Position numbers and translations under genes: made by a program
Notes under the pieces: generated by a model
Seen by the model: the letters and a program-made list of their open reading frames with translations, nothing else
Database searches by the model: none
Told to the model about the DNA's origin: nothing
Source: an uncultured bacterium
GTDB taxonomy: Bacteria > Planctomycetota > UBA1135 > UBA2386
NCBI GenBank assembly: GCA_938003515.1
Contig: CALKYL010000184.1
Location: 1-17,683, forward strand
DNA length: 17,683 nt
Reading direction: 5' to 3'
Part shown: piece by piece, positions 1 through 8,444 of the stretch
How the letters are laid out: each line of letters opens with the position of its first letter
How positions within the stretch are numbered: position 1 is the stretch's first letter

Positions 1-1311
1 GAAGCGCTCCTCGAGCGCGCGCAGCACCTCGTCCTGCAGCTGCTGGCGCAGCTGCGCCAGCGCCTCCTCGAGCTCCCGCTGCGCGGCCTCGAGGTCGTCC
101 TTGGCGTCCTGCTGCTTCTGCTTGGCCGGCACGTATTCCTTCAGCTGGCCCGCGGCGGCGCGCTGCTTCGGCACGGCCTGCTGCACCCGGTTCTTGCCGG
201 GCGTCGGCTGGCCCTCGCCGTCCTCGCCGTCCTGCTCGGCCTTCTCCATGTCCTTGGCGAGCGTGTCGGTGGCGTGCTGGGTCGCCTCCTGCTTCTTCGC
301 CTGCTCTTCGAACGGCAGCTTGAGCAGCTCCCGGCGCGCCTCCTCGGCCATCGCGTCGAGCTCGTCCATGGTGCGCTCGAGCGCCTCGATCGCCTGGTCC
401 TGGTCCTTCAGCGACGACTCGGCCTTCTTGGCGTCGAGCTTCTGCTGGGCCTGCTGCATCGACTGGGCCGCCTTGCCGGCGCTGCCGCTGCAGCTGCCGG
501 AGCCCGGCGCGCCCGGGGCGGGCTCCGTCTCGGACGGCTTCGCTTCGCCGGGCTTCGCTTCGCCGGGCTTCGCGTCTCCGGGCTTCGGCGCTCCGGGCTG
601 GCCTTCCTTCTTCAGCTGGGCGTCCTGCTTCTCCAGCTCGGCGAGGTCTTCGGCGAGGTCGCGCGTGTCCTCTTCGAGCTCGCCCTCCTTCTTCGCGAGC
701 GGCGCCGTCGCGCCGGCGGCGGCGTCGAGCGGCAGCTGGTTGGTGCGATCGCGCAGCGCCTGCTGCTCGGCGAGCAGCTGCTCGGCGCGCCGCTTCTGCT
801 CCTCGATCGCCTCGAGGTGCTTCTGCAGCGCCTCGGTGCGCGCCGACGCCTCCTTCTCCTCCTGCTGCTGCTTCGCGAGGTCCTCGACGCGGTCCCGGAA
901 GCCCTCGAGCCGGGCGATGCGCTCGAGCAGCTCGCGCAGGTCCGCGTTGCGGTTCTGCAGCAGCTCGAGCAGCGTCGACAGGTCGTCCTTGAGCTCGCCC
1001 ATCACGACCAGGCCCTCGTCCCACCGCTCCTGCCGCAGCAGGTCGCCGGCGTGGCCGAGCCGCTGGTGCAGCTGCTTCTCCTGCACGAAGCGCAGGCCCG
1101 CGCCGATCAGCTTGCTCTCCTCGGGCTCGTCCTTCTGCAGGACGACCATCAGCTTCTCCATGCGCTCGGTCAGGTCCTTGAACTTGGCCTTCGCGAGCTC
1201 CTGCCTGCCGACGGCGGCGACGGGGTGGTCCTGCGCGCGCAGCGCCGACGCCGTCGGCGTCGATGCGGCGAGCGCGAAGGCCACCAGGACGGTCATGCCA
1301 CGTGCGATCAT
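1..1311 (-). CDS. Secreted coiled-coil protein, 3' end beyond window
   Basis: This open frame starts at ATG 1311 and runs without a stop to base 1, giving 437 residues; the C-terminus lies outside the window. A GAGGTG ribosome site a few bases upstream decides the start. Residues 1 to about 27 form a signal peptide (MIARGMTVLVAFALAAS, then an Ala-Leu-Arg-Ala cleavage region), so export is likely. The rest is almost entirely charged helix rich in Glu, Gln, Lys, Leu and Ala, typical of long coiled coils. It is broken near residues 240-270 by a Pro/Gly/Ala linker of tandem KPGEA-like pentapeptides and a short Gly-Ser-Cys stretch. No enzyme motif is visible. It is the last gene seen in the operon, 57 nt after the DUF4175-like gene, whose own C-terminus is also coiled coil, so a structural partnership in the envelope is plausible. 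I do not recognise a named family; similar low-complexity proteins accompany BatA/DUF4175 genes in Planctomycetota. Confidence 0.8.
   Translation of the reverse strand, partial: MIARGMTVLVAFALAASTPTASALRAQDHPVAAVGRQELAKAKFKDLTERMEKLMVVLQKDEPEESKLIGAGLRFVQEKQLHQRLGHAGDLLRQERWDEGLVVMGELKDDLSTLLELLQNRNADLRELLERIARLEGFRDRVEDLAKQQQEEKEASARTEALQKHLEAIEEQKRRAEQLLAEQQALRDRTNQLPLDAAAGATAPLAKKEGELEEDTRDLAEDLAELEKQDAQLKKEGQPGAPKPGDAKPGEAKPGEAKPSETEPAPGAPGSGSCSGSAGKAAQSMQQAQQKLDAKKAESSLKDQDQAIEALERTMDELDAMAEEARRELLKLPFEEQAKKQEATQHATDTLAKDMEKAEQDGEDGEGQPTPGKNRVQQAVPKQRAAAGQLKEYVPAKQKQQDAKDDLEAAQRELEEALAQLRQQLQDEVLRALEERF
536..595 (-). repeat. Four tandem 15-nt units encoding KPGEA-like pentapeptides
   Basis: Four consecutive 15-nt units (536-550, 551-565, 566-580, 581-595) follow the pattern GGCTTCGCTTCGCCG. 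The first two are identical and the last two have diverged. Read on the minus strand they encode KPG(D/E)A-type pentapeptides in the flexible linker of the coiled-coil protein. The length is a multiple of three, so changes in copy number would keep the frame. Confidence 0.85.
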
Positions 1312-1314
1312 CTG

Positions 1315-1320
1315 CACCTC
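1315..1320 (-). promoter_or_regulatory. Ribosome binding site of the coiled-coil gene
   Basis: GAGGTG on the minus strand ends three bases before ATG 1311. It fixes that start over the in-frame ATG 15 nt downstream (1296). It is one of only two clear Shine-Dalgarno sequences in this operon. Confidence 0.6.
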
Positions 1321-1368
1321 ACGAAGTGGGTTGGCCCCGCTCGAGGGGCGTCGGGGCTCTCTCTCGGA

Positions 1369-3648
1369 CTACTTGTCCCTGTTCTCGTCCTTGGGATCCC
1401 TGTCCTTGGGATCCTTGCGGCGGAACAGGTCCTGCTCGCGATCCTCGACCCGCTTTCGGACGTCGCGGATCGCTTCGTTCTCCAGCTTTATCACGTTTCG
1501 GAGCTCTTCGAGCAGGGCCGCGAGGTTCTCGGCCTGCTCCATCTCCTGGAGCACGGCCGCCAGCCGGCGCTGGATCTCGCGATAACCCTCTACTGCTTCT
1601 GTCCTTATCGGCTCTTCCCCGGTCCGGGCGAAGCGCTCGACCAGACGACTCGTCGCCGGGAAAGCCTCCTTGGCAAGGGACTCCAGCGGCGCCGTGATCA
1701 GCGATTCGATCTGGCGGACCTTGTTGGCCTCGATCAGGCGGTTGTTCTCGTACTCCCAGAGGATGCGCTGGTAGGCCTCGCCGACGAGGCGCGCCCGCCG
1801 CCCGAGCGCCTGCTGGCGCCGCGCGAGCGCCTGGAAGCGCGCCGCGGCCTCGCGCTCGCGGTCCCCGGCCTCGCGCGGGTTGACCGTCTCGGCCAGCTCG
1901 AGCGTCGCCGCCTGCTCTTCGTCGGCGATCTGCTGCAGCTCCCGGCGCTGCTCGACCTGGCGGCGGCGCAGCTCCTCGACCAGCTGTTCGCGGGTCACGA
2001 CGCGGAACGTCATCGCCTCGCCGAAGCCCTCGTGCGGCTCGCCGGGCCCGTAGTTGTCCTTCGCTCCGTAGCGCAGCGAGAACAGCATGCCGGGGCGGAT
2101 GGGGTTGTCGGGACTGGACTCGTCGGGCACGCGGTTCCACGTCGTGAGGTCGACGCTCGCCTCCGCCTCGTAGCGCAGGGAGCCCCGCTCGAGCGGCGTC
2201 GAGAACAGCGCCTCGGCGGGCGTCCACGGCGGCTCCGGCAGCGGCCCAGCGTCCGGTCCGCGGTCCGCCGGGCGGTCCTCGGTCACGCGCGTCGCCGCCG
2301 CGACCTCGCGCAGGCCGAAGTCGTCGCGCACCTTGATCTCGCCCGGCACGCGCGCGTGCGCCGTGATCGACGAGCCGATGCCGCGCAGCCGGAACTCGAT
2401 GGTCGGGCTGCGGTCGTCGCCCACCCGCAGCACGAGCTTGGGCGGCGTGCCGGCGCCCAGGCGGTCCGCGTCGATGACGTCGACGACGAGCAGCCCGGAC
2501 ACCTCGGGACGCAGCTCGCCGGCGAACGACGTCGTGTCGGGGCCGAGCGCCATCGGGACCTTGCGGTCGTCGCCGAACAGCAGGAACGCGGCTTCGAGCG
2601 GCTTCTGCGTGCGGCCGGACACCGACAGGAGCGCGCCGCGCGGCAGCCGCACCTCGCCCTCGGTCGGCGGCACCTCGTAGGGCTCGCGCTCCATGTAGTC
2701 GGGCAAGGTGACGCGCACGGCCAGGTCCCGCACGACCGGCCGCTCGACGATCGTCACGCGCAGCTCGACCGGCAGCGAGTCGCCGCCCTGCGCGGCCAGC
2801 GTGACGTCCTCGACGACCTGGTCGAGCGTCCAGGTGAACTCGCCGTCGCCCGTCCGGCTCATCGGCTCGGTGCCCGCGTCGCCGCCGGCGAACGCGTAGT
2901 CGAGGAACACCTGCTCGGGCACCGGCCCGTCGACGCGAACCCGCACGGTCAGCGCGTCGCCCTGCGGCAGCCGCACGGCGTCGCCGGCGCCGGCGAACGA
3001 CAGCGACGTGTAGCGCGGCCAGTCGACGTTGGTGAGCAGCACGTTGCGGCTCGCCCAGATGCCGAGCGAGGACGCGTCGATCGCCGCCCAGACGGCGAAG
3101 AACGACGCCGCCGCGACGAGCCCGGCGGCGTAGCGCCGCACCCGCCCCGCGTCGACCGCGCGCCCGAACGGGATCGTCGCCAGCCGGTCGCGCGTCTGCT
3201 GCACGACGGCGGCCTTGAGTTCGGGCGATTCGACGGACCGGGCGCCGCTGGCGAGCTGCTCGTCGAACTGCAGCGAGCTGATCAGCACCTGCTCGAGTTC
3301 GGGGCTGCGGCGCTCGACCGCGAGCGCCATCTCCTCGTCGGTGAGCGAGACGTCGAGCGGCCGCATCAGGCGGCGACGCACGACCTGCAGCACGACGATC
3401 CCGAAGCTGGCGAACAGCGCGACCCGGAACACCTGCTCGAGGCGGAGCAGCCGGTCGGTCACGAGCGTCGGCACGGCGTAGGCGACGAGCAGGAGCCCGA
3501 CGACGCCCAGCGTCTCGATCCAGACGCCCCGGCGCGCGCGCCGCCGCTGCTCGCGCAGGCGTTCGCGCGCGGCGGCCAGCACGCGGCCGAGCGGCTCGGG
3601 AGGCGAGCCGGAGGGCGCCGCCGGCGGTTCGGGGATCGTCGAGGTCAT
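1369..3648 (-). CDS. DUF4175-like membrane protein with coiled-coil C-terminus
   Basis: The product has 759 residues. Hydrophobic segments lie near residues 43-63, 73-92 and 172-192. Between the second and third is the stretch VERRSPELEQVLISSLQ, which matches the pattern of DUF4175-type proteins (two helices, a conserved Glu-Arg-Arg-x-Pro-Glu loop, a third helix). Residues from about 200 to 550 form a large extracytoplasmic beta-rich region (LPDYMEREPYEVPP, then DDRSPTIEFRLRG and a DDFGLRE motif). From about 560 to 745 the chain is helical and charged, probably coiled coil, and it ends in a repeated DPKD tail. The start ATG 3648 overlaps the TGA of the upstream VWA gene by 4 nt, so translation is probably coupled. 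The family has no established biochemical role. Its constant association with BatA/VWA genes suggests a structural envelope partner. Family assignment is by recognition of topology and motifs only. Confidence 0.85.
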   Translation of the reverse strand: MTSTIPEPPAAPSGSPPEPLGRVLAAARERLREQRRRARRGVWIETLGVVGLLLVAYAVPTLVTDRLLRLEQVFRVALFASFGIVVLQVVRRRLMRPLDVSLTDEEMALAVERRSPELEQVLISSLQFDEQLASGARSVESPELKAAVVQQTRDRLATIPFGRAVDAGRVRRYAAGLVAAASFFAVWAAIDASSLGIWASRNVLLTNVDWPRYTSLSFAGAGDAVRLPQGDALTVRVRVDGPVPEQVFLDYAFAGGDAGTEPMSRTGDGEFTWTLDQVVEDVTLAAQGGDSLPVELRVTIVERPVVRDLAVRVTLPDYMEREPYEVPPTEGEVRLPRGALLSVSGRTQKPLEAAFLLFGDDRKVPMALGPDTTSFAGELRPEVSGLLVVDVIDADRLGAGTPPKLVLRVGDDRSPTIEFRLRGIGSSITAHARVPGEIKVRDDFGLREVAAATRVTEDRPADRGPDAGPLPEPPWTPAEALFSTPLERGSLRYEAEASVDLTTWNRVPDESSPDNPIRPGMLFSLRYGAKDNYGPGEPHEGFGEAMTFRVVTREQLVEELRRRQVEQRRELQQIADEEQAATLELAETVNPREAGDREREAAARFQALARRQQALGRRARLVGEAYQRILWEYENNRLIEANKVRQIESLITAPLESLAKEAFPATSRLVERFARTGEEPIRTEAVEGYREIQRRLAAVLQEMEQAENLAALLEELRNVIKLENEAIRDVRKRVEDREQDLFRRKDPKDRDPKDENRDK

Positions 3649-6143
3649 AGCAGGTTGAAGCGCTTGCGCAGCAGCCACTCGATCGACAGCAGCACGAGCA
3701 CGAAGAAGATCGTCGGCCAGCCGTCCCAGACCGCGTGCGGGGTGCGGAACGTGTCGGTGGCGGAGCGCGACGGGATCCGGTCCAGCGCCGCGAGCAGCTC
3801 CTGCGGCGTCGCGAACAGCTCGCCGCCGTCGGCGCCCGCGATCGCCGCCAGTTCGGCGCGATCCATCGGGCCTTCGCTCTCGACCCGGGCCGCGACCACC
3901 TGGAACGAGATCTCGACCGGCTTGCCGATCTTCTCGGCGGCCCGCACGCGGTAGGCACCGAGCCGCGTCGGGCGGTAGCGCAGCGAGTAGGTGCCGGGAG
4001 ACGCCTCGACCGGCGCGAGCGCCAGGGTCTCGTCGGGCTCGCCGTCGCGCTCGAGCACGACCGCGAACGAGTCGGCGATCCACGGCTGCAGCGCCTCGTC
4101 CTTGACCTCCGCGACGAGCTCGATCGCGTCGCCGAGGTCGATCTTGTCGTCGCTGGCCAGGATGCGCAGCCGGCTGTTGCCCGCCTGCAGCCGGCCCTCG
4201 AACAGATAGCGCACGCCGTTGACCCAGAAGCGGTCGTAGGCGTCCTCGAACAACGACCGCCAGCGGTAGGTCTCGTCGGTGCCGGAGAACAGGACGCGGC
4301 CGGCGCCGACGTTCTGCAGCGCGAGCATCGGCATGCCCCGGCCGGCGCGGCGGAAGTCCGGGCTGGTGTGCTCGGCGAGCGCGACCGCGATCGGCTTGAG
4401 CCGCGAGACCGGGAACCAGAAGTGGAAGCCCGGCAGGCGCTGCCACAGGATCCGGCTCTCGTCGCGGTTCTCGGCGATGCGCATGATCTTCGCGCCCAGT
4501 CCCTGCTCGCCGTCCGCCGCCAGCCGCCACGGCCAGGGCGTCGGGAACGCCTTGCCGAAGCCGATGATCTGGCGCTCGGCGAACTCGATGTCGGGCACGA
4601 TCGGCAAGAGGTCGGCGACCGGCTGGGTCGCCGCCGTGCGCCTGAGCGCGTCGAGCGTGTACTTCTCGCCGGCGACCCACCAGAGCCCGCAGCCGCCCTC
4701 GACCACGTGCTCGGCGAGGTGCTGGCAGAACCTCGGCGTCAGCCGCGCCGGGTCCGGATCGATCAGGATCACGACGTCGTAGGGATCGAGCTCGGCGCGC
4801 TCTTCGGGCAGCCGCTCGATGCGCACCTCCTCGTTGCCCTCCTGCGGGAACTTCTCGTCGGCGCTCTGCAGCCAGCACGAGACGTCGATCGTCTTGTCGC
4901 GGATCAGCAGGTTGCGAAGGATCTGGTACTCGTGGTTCGAGCCGCCGGCGATCAGCAACAGGCGCAGCCTGTCTCCGAGCACTTCGACGGCCGCGGTGCG
5001 CGTGTGTCGCTCCGCGACCATCGGCTCGCCGTCGGGCGGCACGATCTCGGTGCGGAACAAGAAGCGCCCCGGGCTGTCGCTGGTCAGATCCTGCCAGCGG
5101 ATCGTGGCCTCCTGGCTCCCGCCGATCTGCACCGGCTGCGTGCGCACGTCGGTCTCGACGCCCTTGTCGTCGATGCGCACGAGCCGCGCCGTCACGGCGA
5201 CGCCGTCGTAGCCCTGCGACGTCACCGTCGCCTTCATCTCGAACGGATCGCGCTGGAACACCTTGGCCGGCGCCTCCATTCGCGTCAGCGAGACCGTCTG
5301 GGTCTCCGACGGGTCGCCGATGCCGAGCACGAGCGTGTGCGGGATCTTGCGCTGGTTCAGCAGGCGCGCGATCTCGGCGCCCTGCGGCCCGGCGGTGCGG
5401 CGGCCGTCGGTGAGCAGCACGATCGCCGCGATCTCGGCGGGCCGGCTCTTGTCGAGCGCCGTGCGCAGCGCGCCGCCGACGTTGGTCGACCGGCCGTCGG
5501 CGAGGAGCCGGTCGAGGTCGAGGCGCGGGAGCGGCGGCTCGGCCGTCGGGTCGGGCGGCAGGGGCGCGCCGTCGGGGCCGGTCGGCGGCGGCGGCGGCGG
5601 CACGAGCGGCAGCTCCTCGACGCTGCCGGCGAACCCGTAGAGCTGTGCGACGTTCTTCGCCGCGAGCTTTCGGACCAGGGCCTGGTCGTCGGCGCCGAGC
5701 AGCGCCCGGACGAGGTCGAAGCGCGGCGCGGCGTTCGGATCCTCGACGCCGAGTTCGCGCCAGCTCGACGCCGCGCCCTGCACCGAATCGCGCCGCCACG
5801 CGTCGAGGTGGGTCATCGACTGCGACGTGTCGACCAGCAGGATCGTGTGGCCCGGCCGCTCCTGGCGAACGACGGTGACGAGGTTGGGCTCGAGCAACAG
5901 CAGCACGACCGCCAGCACCGCGAGCGCCCGGAGCGAGCCGAGTACCAGGCGCTGCCATCCGGCGAGGTTCCTGCCGTCGCGCCGGTAGACGAAGCCGACC
6001 AGCACGACGACCGCCGCCATGCCCATCAGCACGAGCATCGCGAGCCCGCCCGTGGGGAAGTTCGCGAACTCGAACTGCAGCTCGGCGCCCGGCTCGGGCT
6101 CGATGCCGCGCCAGCTCGCGAGCCATCGGAGGAAGTCGTCCAT
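3645..6143 (-). CDS. VWA and glutamine-amidotransferase-like membrane protein
   Basis: The product has 832 residues. Two N-terminal helices lie at about 34-52 and 66-84. A von Willebrand factor A domain follows with a MIDAS motif, DTSQS at residues 105-109, the Thr of STNVGGAL near 220 and LLTDG near 243-247, so metal-dependent partner binding is expected. A Pro-rich segment (about 178-206) interrupts the VWA domain between the first MIDAS element and the Thr. Residues from about 390 contain a class I glutamine-amidotransferase-like fold (LRLLLIAGGSNHEYQILRNLL, then DVVILIDPDP), with no obvious catalytic Cys-His-Glu triad. One helix at the C-terminus (about 806-825) precedes the basic end RKRFNLL. 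This domain order is standard for a planctomycete protein encoded beside BatA. It starts 12 nt after the BatA-type gene, has no good Shine-Dalgarno, and overlaps the next gene by 4 nt. The binding partner is unknown. Confidence 0.88.
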   Translation of the reverse strand: MDDFLRWLASWRGIEPEPGAELQFEFANFPTGGLAMLVLMGMAAVVVLVGFVYRRDGRNLAGWQRLVLGSLRALAVLAVVLLLLEPNLVTVVRQERPGHTILLVDTSQSMTHLDAWRRDSVQGAASSWRELGVEDPNAAPRFDLVRALLGADDQALVRKLAAKNVAQLYGFAGSVEELPLVPPPPPPTGPDGAPLPPDPTAEPPLPRLDLDRLLADGRSTNVGGALRTALDKSRPAEIAAIVLLTDGRRTAGPQGAEIARLLNQRKIPHTLVLGIGDPSETQTVSLTRMEAPAKVFQRDPFEMKATVTSQGYDGVAVTARLVRIDDKGVETDVRTQPVQIGGSQEATIRWQDLTSDSPGRFLFRTEIVPPDGEPMVAERHTRTAAVEVLGDRLRLLLIAGGSNHEYQILRNLLIRDKTIDVSCWLQSADEKFPQEGNEEVRIERLPEERAELDPYDVVILIDPDPARLTPRFCQHLAEHVVEGGCGLWWVAGEKYTLDALRRTAATQPVADLLPIVPDIEFAERQIIGFGKAFPTPWPWRLAADGEQGLGAKIMRIAENRDESRILWQRLPGFHFWFPVSRLKPIAVALAEHTSPDFRRAGRGMPMLALQNVGAGRVLFSGTDETYRWRSLFEDAYDRFWVNGVRYLFEGRLQAGNSRLRILASDDKIDLGDAIELVAEVKDEALQPWIADSFAVVLERDGEPDETLALAPVEASPGTYSLRYRPTRLGAYRVRAAEKIGKPVEISFQVVAARVESEGPMDRAELAAIAGADGGELFATPQELLAALDRIPSRSATDTFRTPHAVWDGWPTIFFVLVLLSIEWLLRKRFNLL

Positions 6144-6155
6144 CGTCGATCGCCG

Positions 6156-8414
6156 TCAGCGACGGCCGAACCTCCAGGCGAGCAGGGACTCGGCGAGCAG
6201 ACCCACGAGCAGGAGCGCCGCGAGCAGCGGCCACGCCTCGCCCTCGCCGGCGGCCGCGGAGACGCCGCCCTCCTCGCGTACGAACGTCACGCGCTCCTGC
6301 ACGTCGGCAGGATAGAGCCGGGGGAACGCCGCGTCGCCGAACGCGACGAGGCGGCCCTCGTCGGCGGGCACGTTGCGGGCCAGCATGCGGCGCTCGGGCA
6401 CACCGTCGTGGCGCTGCAGTTCGACCTCGTAGGCGGACAGCGCGCGCAGGTCCGTCATCGGCACCCGCAGCTCGAGCGGGCGCATCTCGGCGGGCTCGGT
6501 CCCGGGCTCCGTCCCGGGCTCGGCGCCGGCGCCCTCCGCAGCACCGGACCCGCTGCGGGCCGCCTCGGTGGCGGTGTAGGTGCGCTCGTCGTCGCCGCCG
6601 AGCGCGCGCAGCGTGACGTCCGGCCGGTAGACGCCCGGGTCGAGCTCGAGCCGGTAGACCCCGTCGCTGAGCAGGTTCTGCCGGCTCGGATCGTCGCGGC
6701 GCGCGGCGTAGCGGTGGATCTGGTGCGTCAGCACGAGGAACAGGTCGGTGCTCGGCAGGTTGGTCCAGAAGCGATCGGCGGTCAGCGCGAGCAGCGCGAC
6801 CTCGCCGCCCGGGCCGCCGGGGCCGGCGACGCTACGGGTCGCGAGCAGCGGCGGGCCTTCGGCGTCGCGGACGCGCGCGACGATCGCGGCCTCGTGGCCG
6901 GCCGGCTCCTCGAGCGTCAGCCAGCGCTTGGCCTGCACGACGTTGCCGAGCAACAGGTCGAAGACCTCCGCCACGCGGTCGCAGATCGGGTGTTCGGGCT
7001 GCACCAGCACGGCGCGTTCGGGCCGGTCGGGGTCGCCGTCGACCTCGCCGATCGGCAGCGGCAGCGGGCCCTCGCCGTCGCGCCACAGGAGCTCGTTGTA
7101 GCGGGGCGCGTCGACGAGCGCGCCGCAGGCGATCACGAGGCCGCCGCCGGACGCGACGAACTGCTCGAGTCGCAGCGCCGCGGCCTTGGTGGGCGCCTGC
7201 ACGTTGCACCACCAGACGAGGTCGAACGCCGCGAGGTTGACTTCGTCGAAGCCGGTCTCGCTGACGACCTGCGTCTCGATGCCGGACTCCGGCAGGTCGA
7301 GGGTCGCCTGCACGAAGAAGACCTCGCCGTCGTCCTCGTCGGGCTGGCCGTCGACGAGCAGCACGCGGCTGCGCTCGCGCACGTGCAGCGCGAGGGCGCG
7401 GTGGTCATCGGTCGGGAACGCCTCGCTCGGTTCGAGACGCGCGTCGACGCGATGCGCACCGGCCTGGTGGAACGTGTGCGCGAACGGCACGGTCACGCGC
7501 TCGCCGGGCGCGAGCTGCGGCACCGTCTGCACGACGCGGCTCTGGCCGTCGACCTCGACCGCGACCGCCGTCGGGGACGTCGGATCGAGGCCGAAGTTCT
7601 TGACGTCGACGGCCAGCGTGACCGGCACGGAGGCGATCGCGAGCCGATCCTGCAGCCGCACGTCGACCACCGCGAGGTTGTGGTGCTGGCCGCCGACCGT
7701 CAGCACCGTGACGTGCTCGCGCTCGGGGTCGAGCGACGACAGCGCGCGCAGCAGCGGCGGGCGCGGCTTGTCGTCCGGGGTCGCCCAGTCCCAGGCACGC
7801 CCGTCGCCGACGACGTAGTACTCGACGCGCGTCGCGTCCTCCACCTCGGCGGCCCGCTCGACGGTCGTCTGCAGCGCCTTTCCGAGGTCCGGCGTCATGT
7901 CGCCGACCGTCAGCTCCTTGAGCAGCGCGCCGGCGCGCCGACCGAAGTCCGGCCCGATGCGCTGCGCCCACAGGTCCGGCTTCGCCGGCCGGCTCGTGCG
8001 CACGATCGAGAACAGGTCGCCGCCGCGGCGCTGGCCGAGGTCGTCCGCGAGCAGCCGCACGCGGTCCTGGGCCTTCTCGAACAGGTTCGTGCTGCCGCTC
8101 CGCTGCGTCATCGACGCGCTGTCGTCGAGCAGGACGACGTGGTGCGTGCGCACGCCGAGCAGGCCGCCGCCGAGCTGCGGGCGGCTGACGAGCCCGACCA
8201 GCAGCAGCACCGCGAGGACGCGGAGCAGCAGCACCAGCCACTGCTCCATGCGCAGCCGCTTGCGGTTGCGCTTCATCGCCTTGAGCAGGAAGTCCATCGC
8301 CGCCCACGGCACCTTCTTGAACCGCCGCCGGTTGAGGATGTGGATGACGATCGGCACCGCGGCGAGCGGCAGCGCCCAGAGCAGCAGCGGGTTGAGGAAG
8401 GCGAGTCCGAGCAT
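6156..8414 (-). CDS. BatA-type VWA membrane protein
   Basis: The product has 752 residues. The N-terminus is a BatA domain: a first helix at about 7-26 (FLNPLLLWALPLAAVPIVIH), then the signature ILNRRRFKKVPWAAMDFLL and a second helix at about 57-77. A VWA domain follows with MIDAS residues D97, S99 and S101 in DDSASM. Around residues 230-300 there is a beta-sandwich-like region that resembles CARDB adhesion modules. Near 335-440 a glutamine-amidotransferase-like segment (VLLVDGQPDEDDGEVFF) resembles the one in the next gene. A Glu-Pro-Gly-Thr repeat linker lies at about 625-640 and a final helix at about 728-748. BatA proteins are usually controlled by a MoxR AAA+ ATPase and a DUF58 protein; neither is encoded in this window. 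The gene begins 30 nt after toroid gene B, with a weak ribosome site. The family call is firm; its cellular role here is inferred. Confidence 0.88.
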   Translation of the reverse strand: MLGLAFLNPLLLWALPLAAVPIVIHILNRRRFKKVPWAAMDFLLKAMKRNRKRLRMEQWLVLLLRVLAVLLLVGLVSRPQLGGGLLGVRTHHVVLLDDSASMTQRSGSTNLFEKAQDRVRLLADDLGQRRGGDLFSIVRTSRPAKPDLWAQRIGPDFGRRAGALLKELTVGDMTPDLGKALQTTVERAAEVEDATRVEYYVVGDGRAWDWATPDDKPRPPLLRALSSLDPEREHVTVLTVGGQHHNLAVVDVRLQDRLAIASVPVTLAVDVKNFGLDPTSPTAVAVEVDGQSRVVQTVPQLAPGERVTVPFAHTFHQAGAHRVDARLEPSEAFPTDDHRALALHVRERSRVLLVDGQPDEDDGEVFFVQATLDLPESGIETQVVSETGFDEVNLAAFDLVWWCNVQAPTKAAALRLEQFVASGGGLVIACGALVDAPRYNELLWRDGEGPLPLPIGEVDGDPDRPERAVLVQPEHPICDRVAEVFDLLLGNVVQAKRWLTLEEPAGHEAAIVARVRDAEGPPLLATRSVAGPGGPGGEVALLALTADRFWTNLPSTDLFLVLTHQIHRYAARRDDPSRQNLLSDGVYRLELDPGVYRPDVTLRALGGDDERTYTATEAARSGSGAAEGAGAEPGTEPGTEPAEMRPLELRVPMTDLRALSAYEVELQRHDGVPERRMLARNVPADEGRLVAFGDAAFPRLYPADVQERVTFVREEGGVSAAAGEGEAWPLLAALLLVGLLAESLLAWRFGRR

Positions 8415-8444
8415 CGTCGTGGGTGGTGGCGGGCCGTGCTCCGG

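Noticed and set aside
536..595. Short regular repeats considered as a CRISPR remnant
   Set aside because: The units are 15 nt with no spacers and encode an in-frame peptide repeat.
1334..1349. GCCCC/GGGGC hairpin between the DUF4175-like and coiled-coil genes
   Set aside because: It has only a 5-bp stem with no T-run, and the next gene has its own ribosome site 14 nt away. It is too weak to call a terminator.
101..3954. Long plus-strand frames opposite the coiled-coil and DUF4175-like genes
   Set aside because: Their composition is low-complexity and antisense-like. The minus strand has ribosome sites, a signal peptide and recognisable families.
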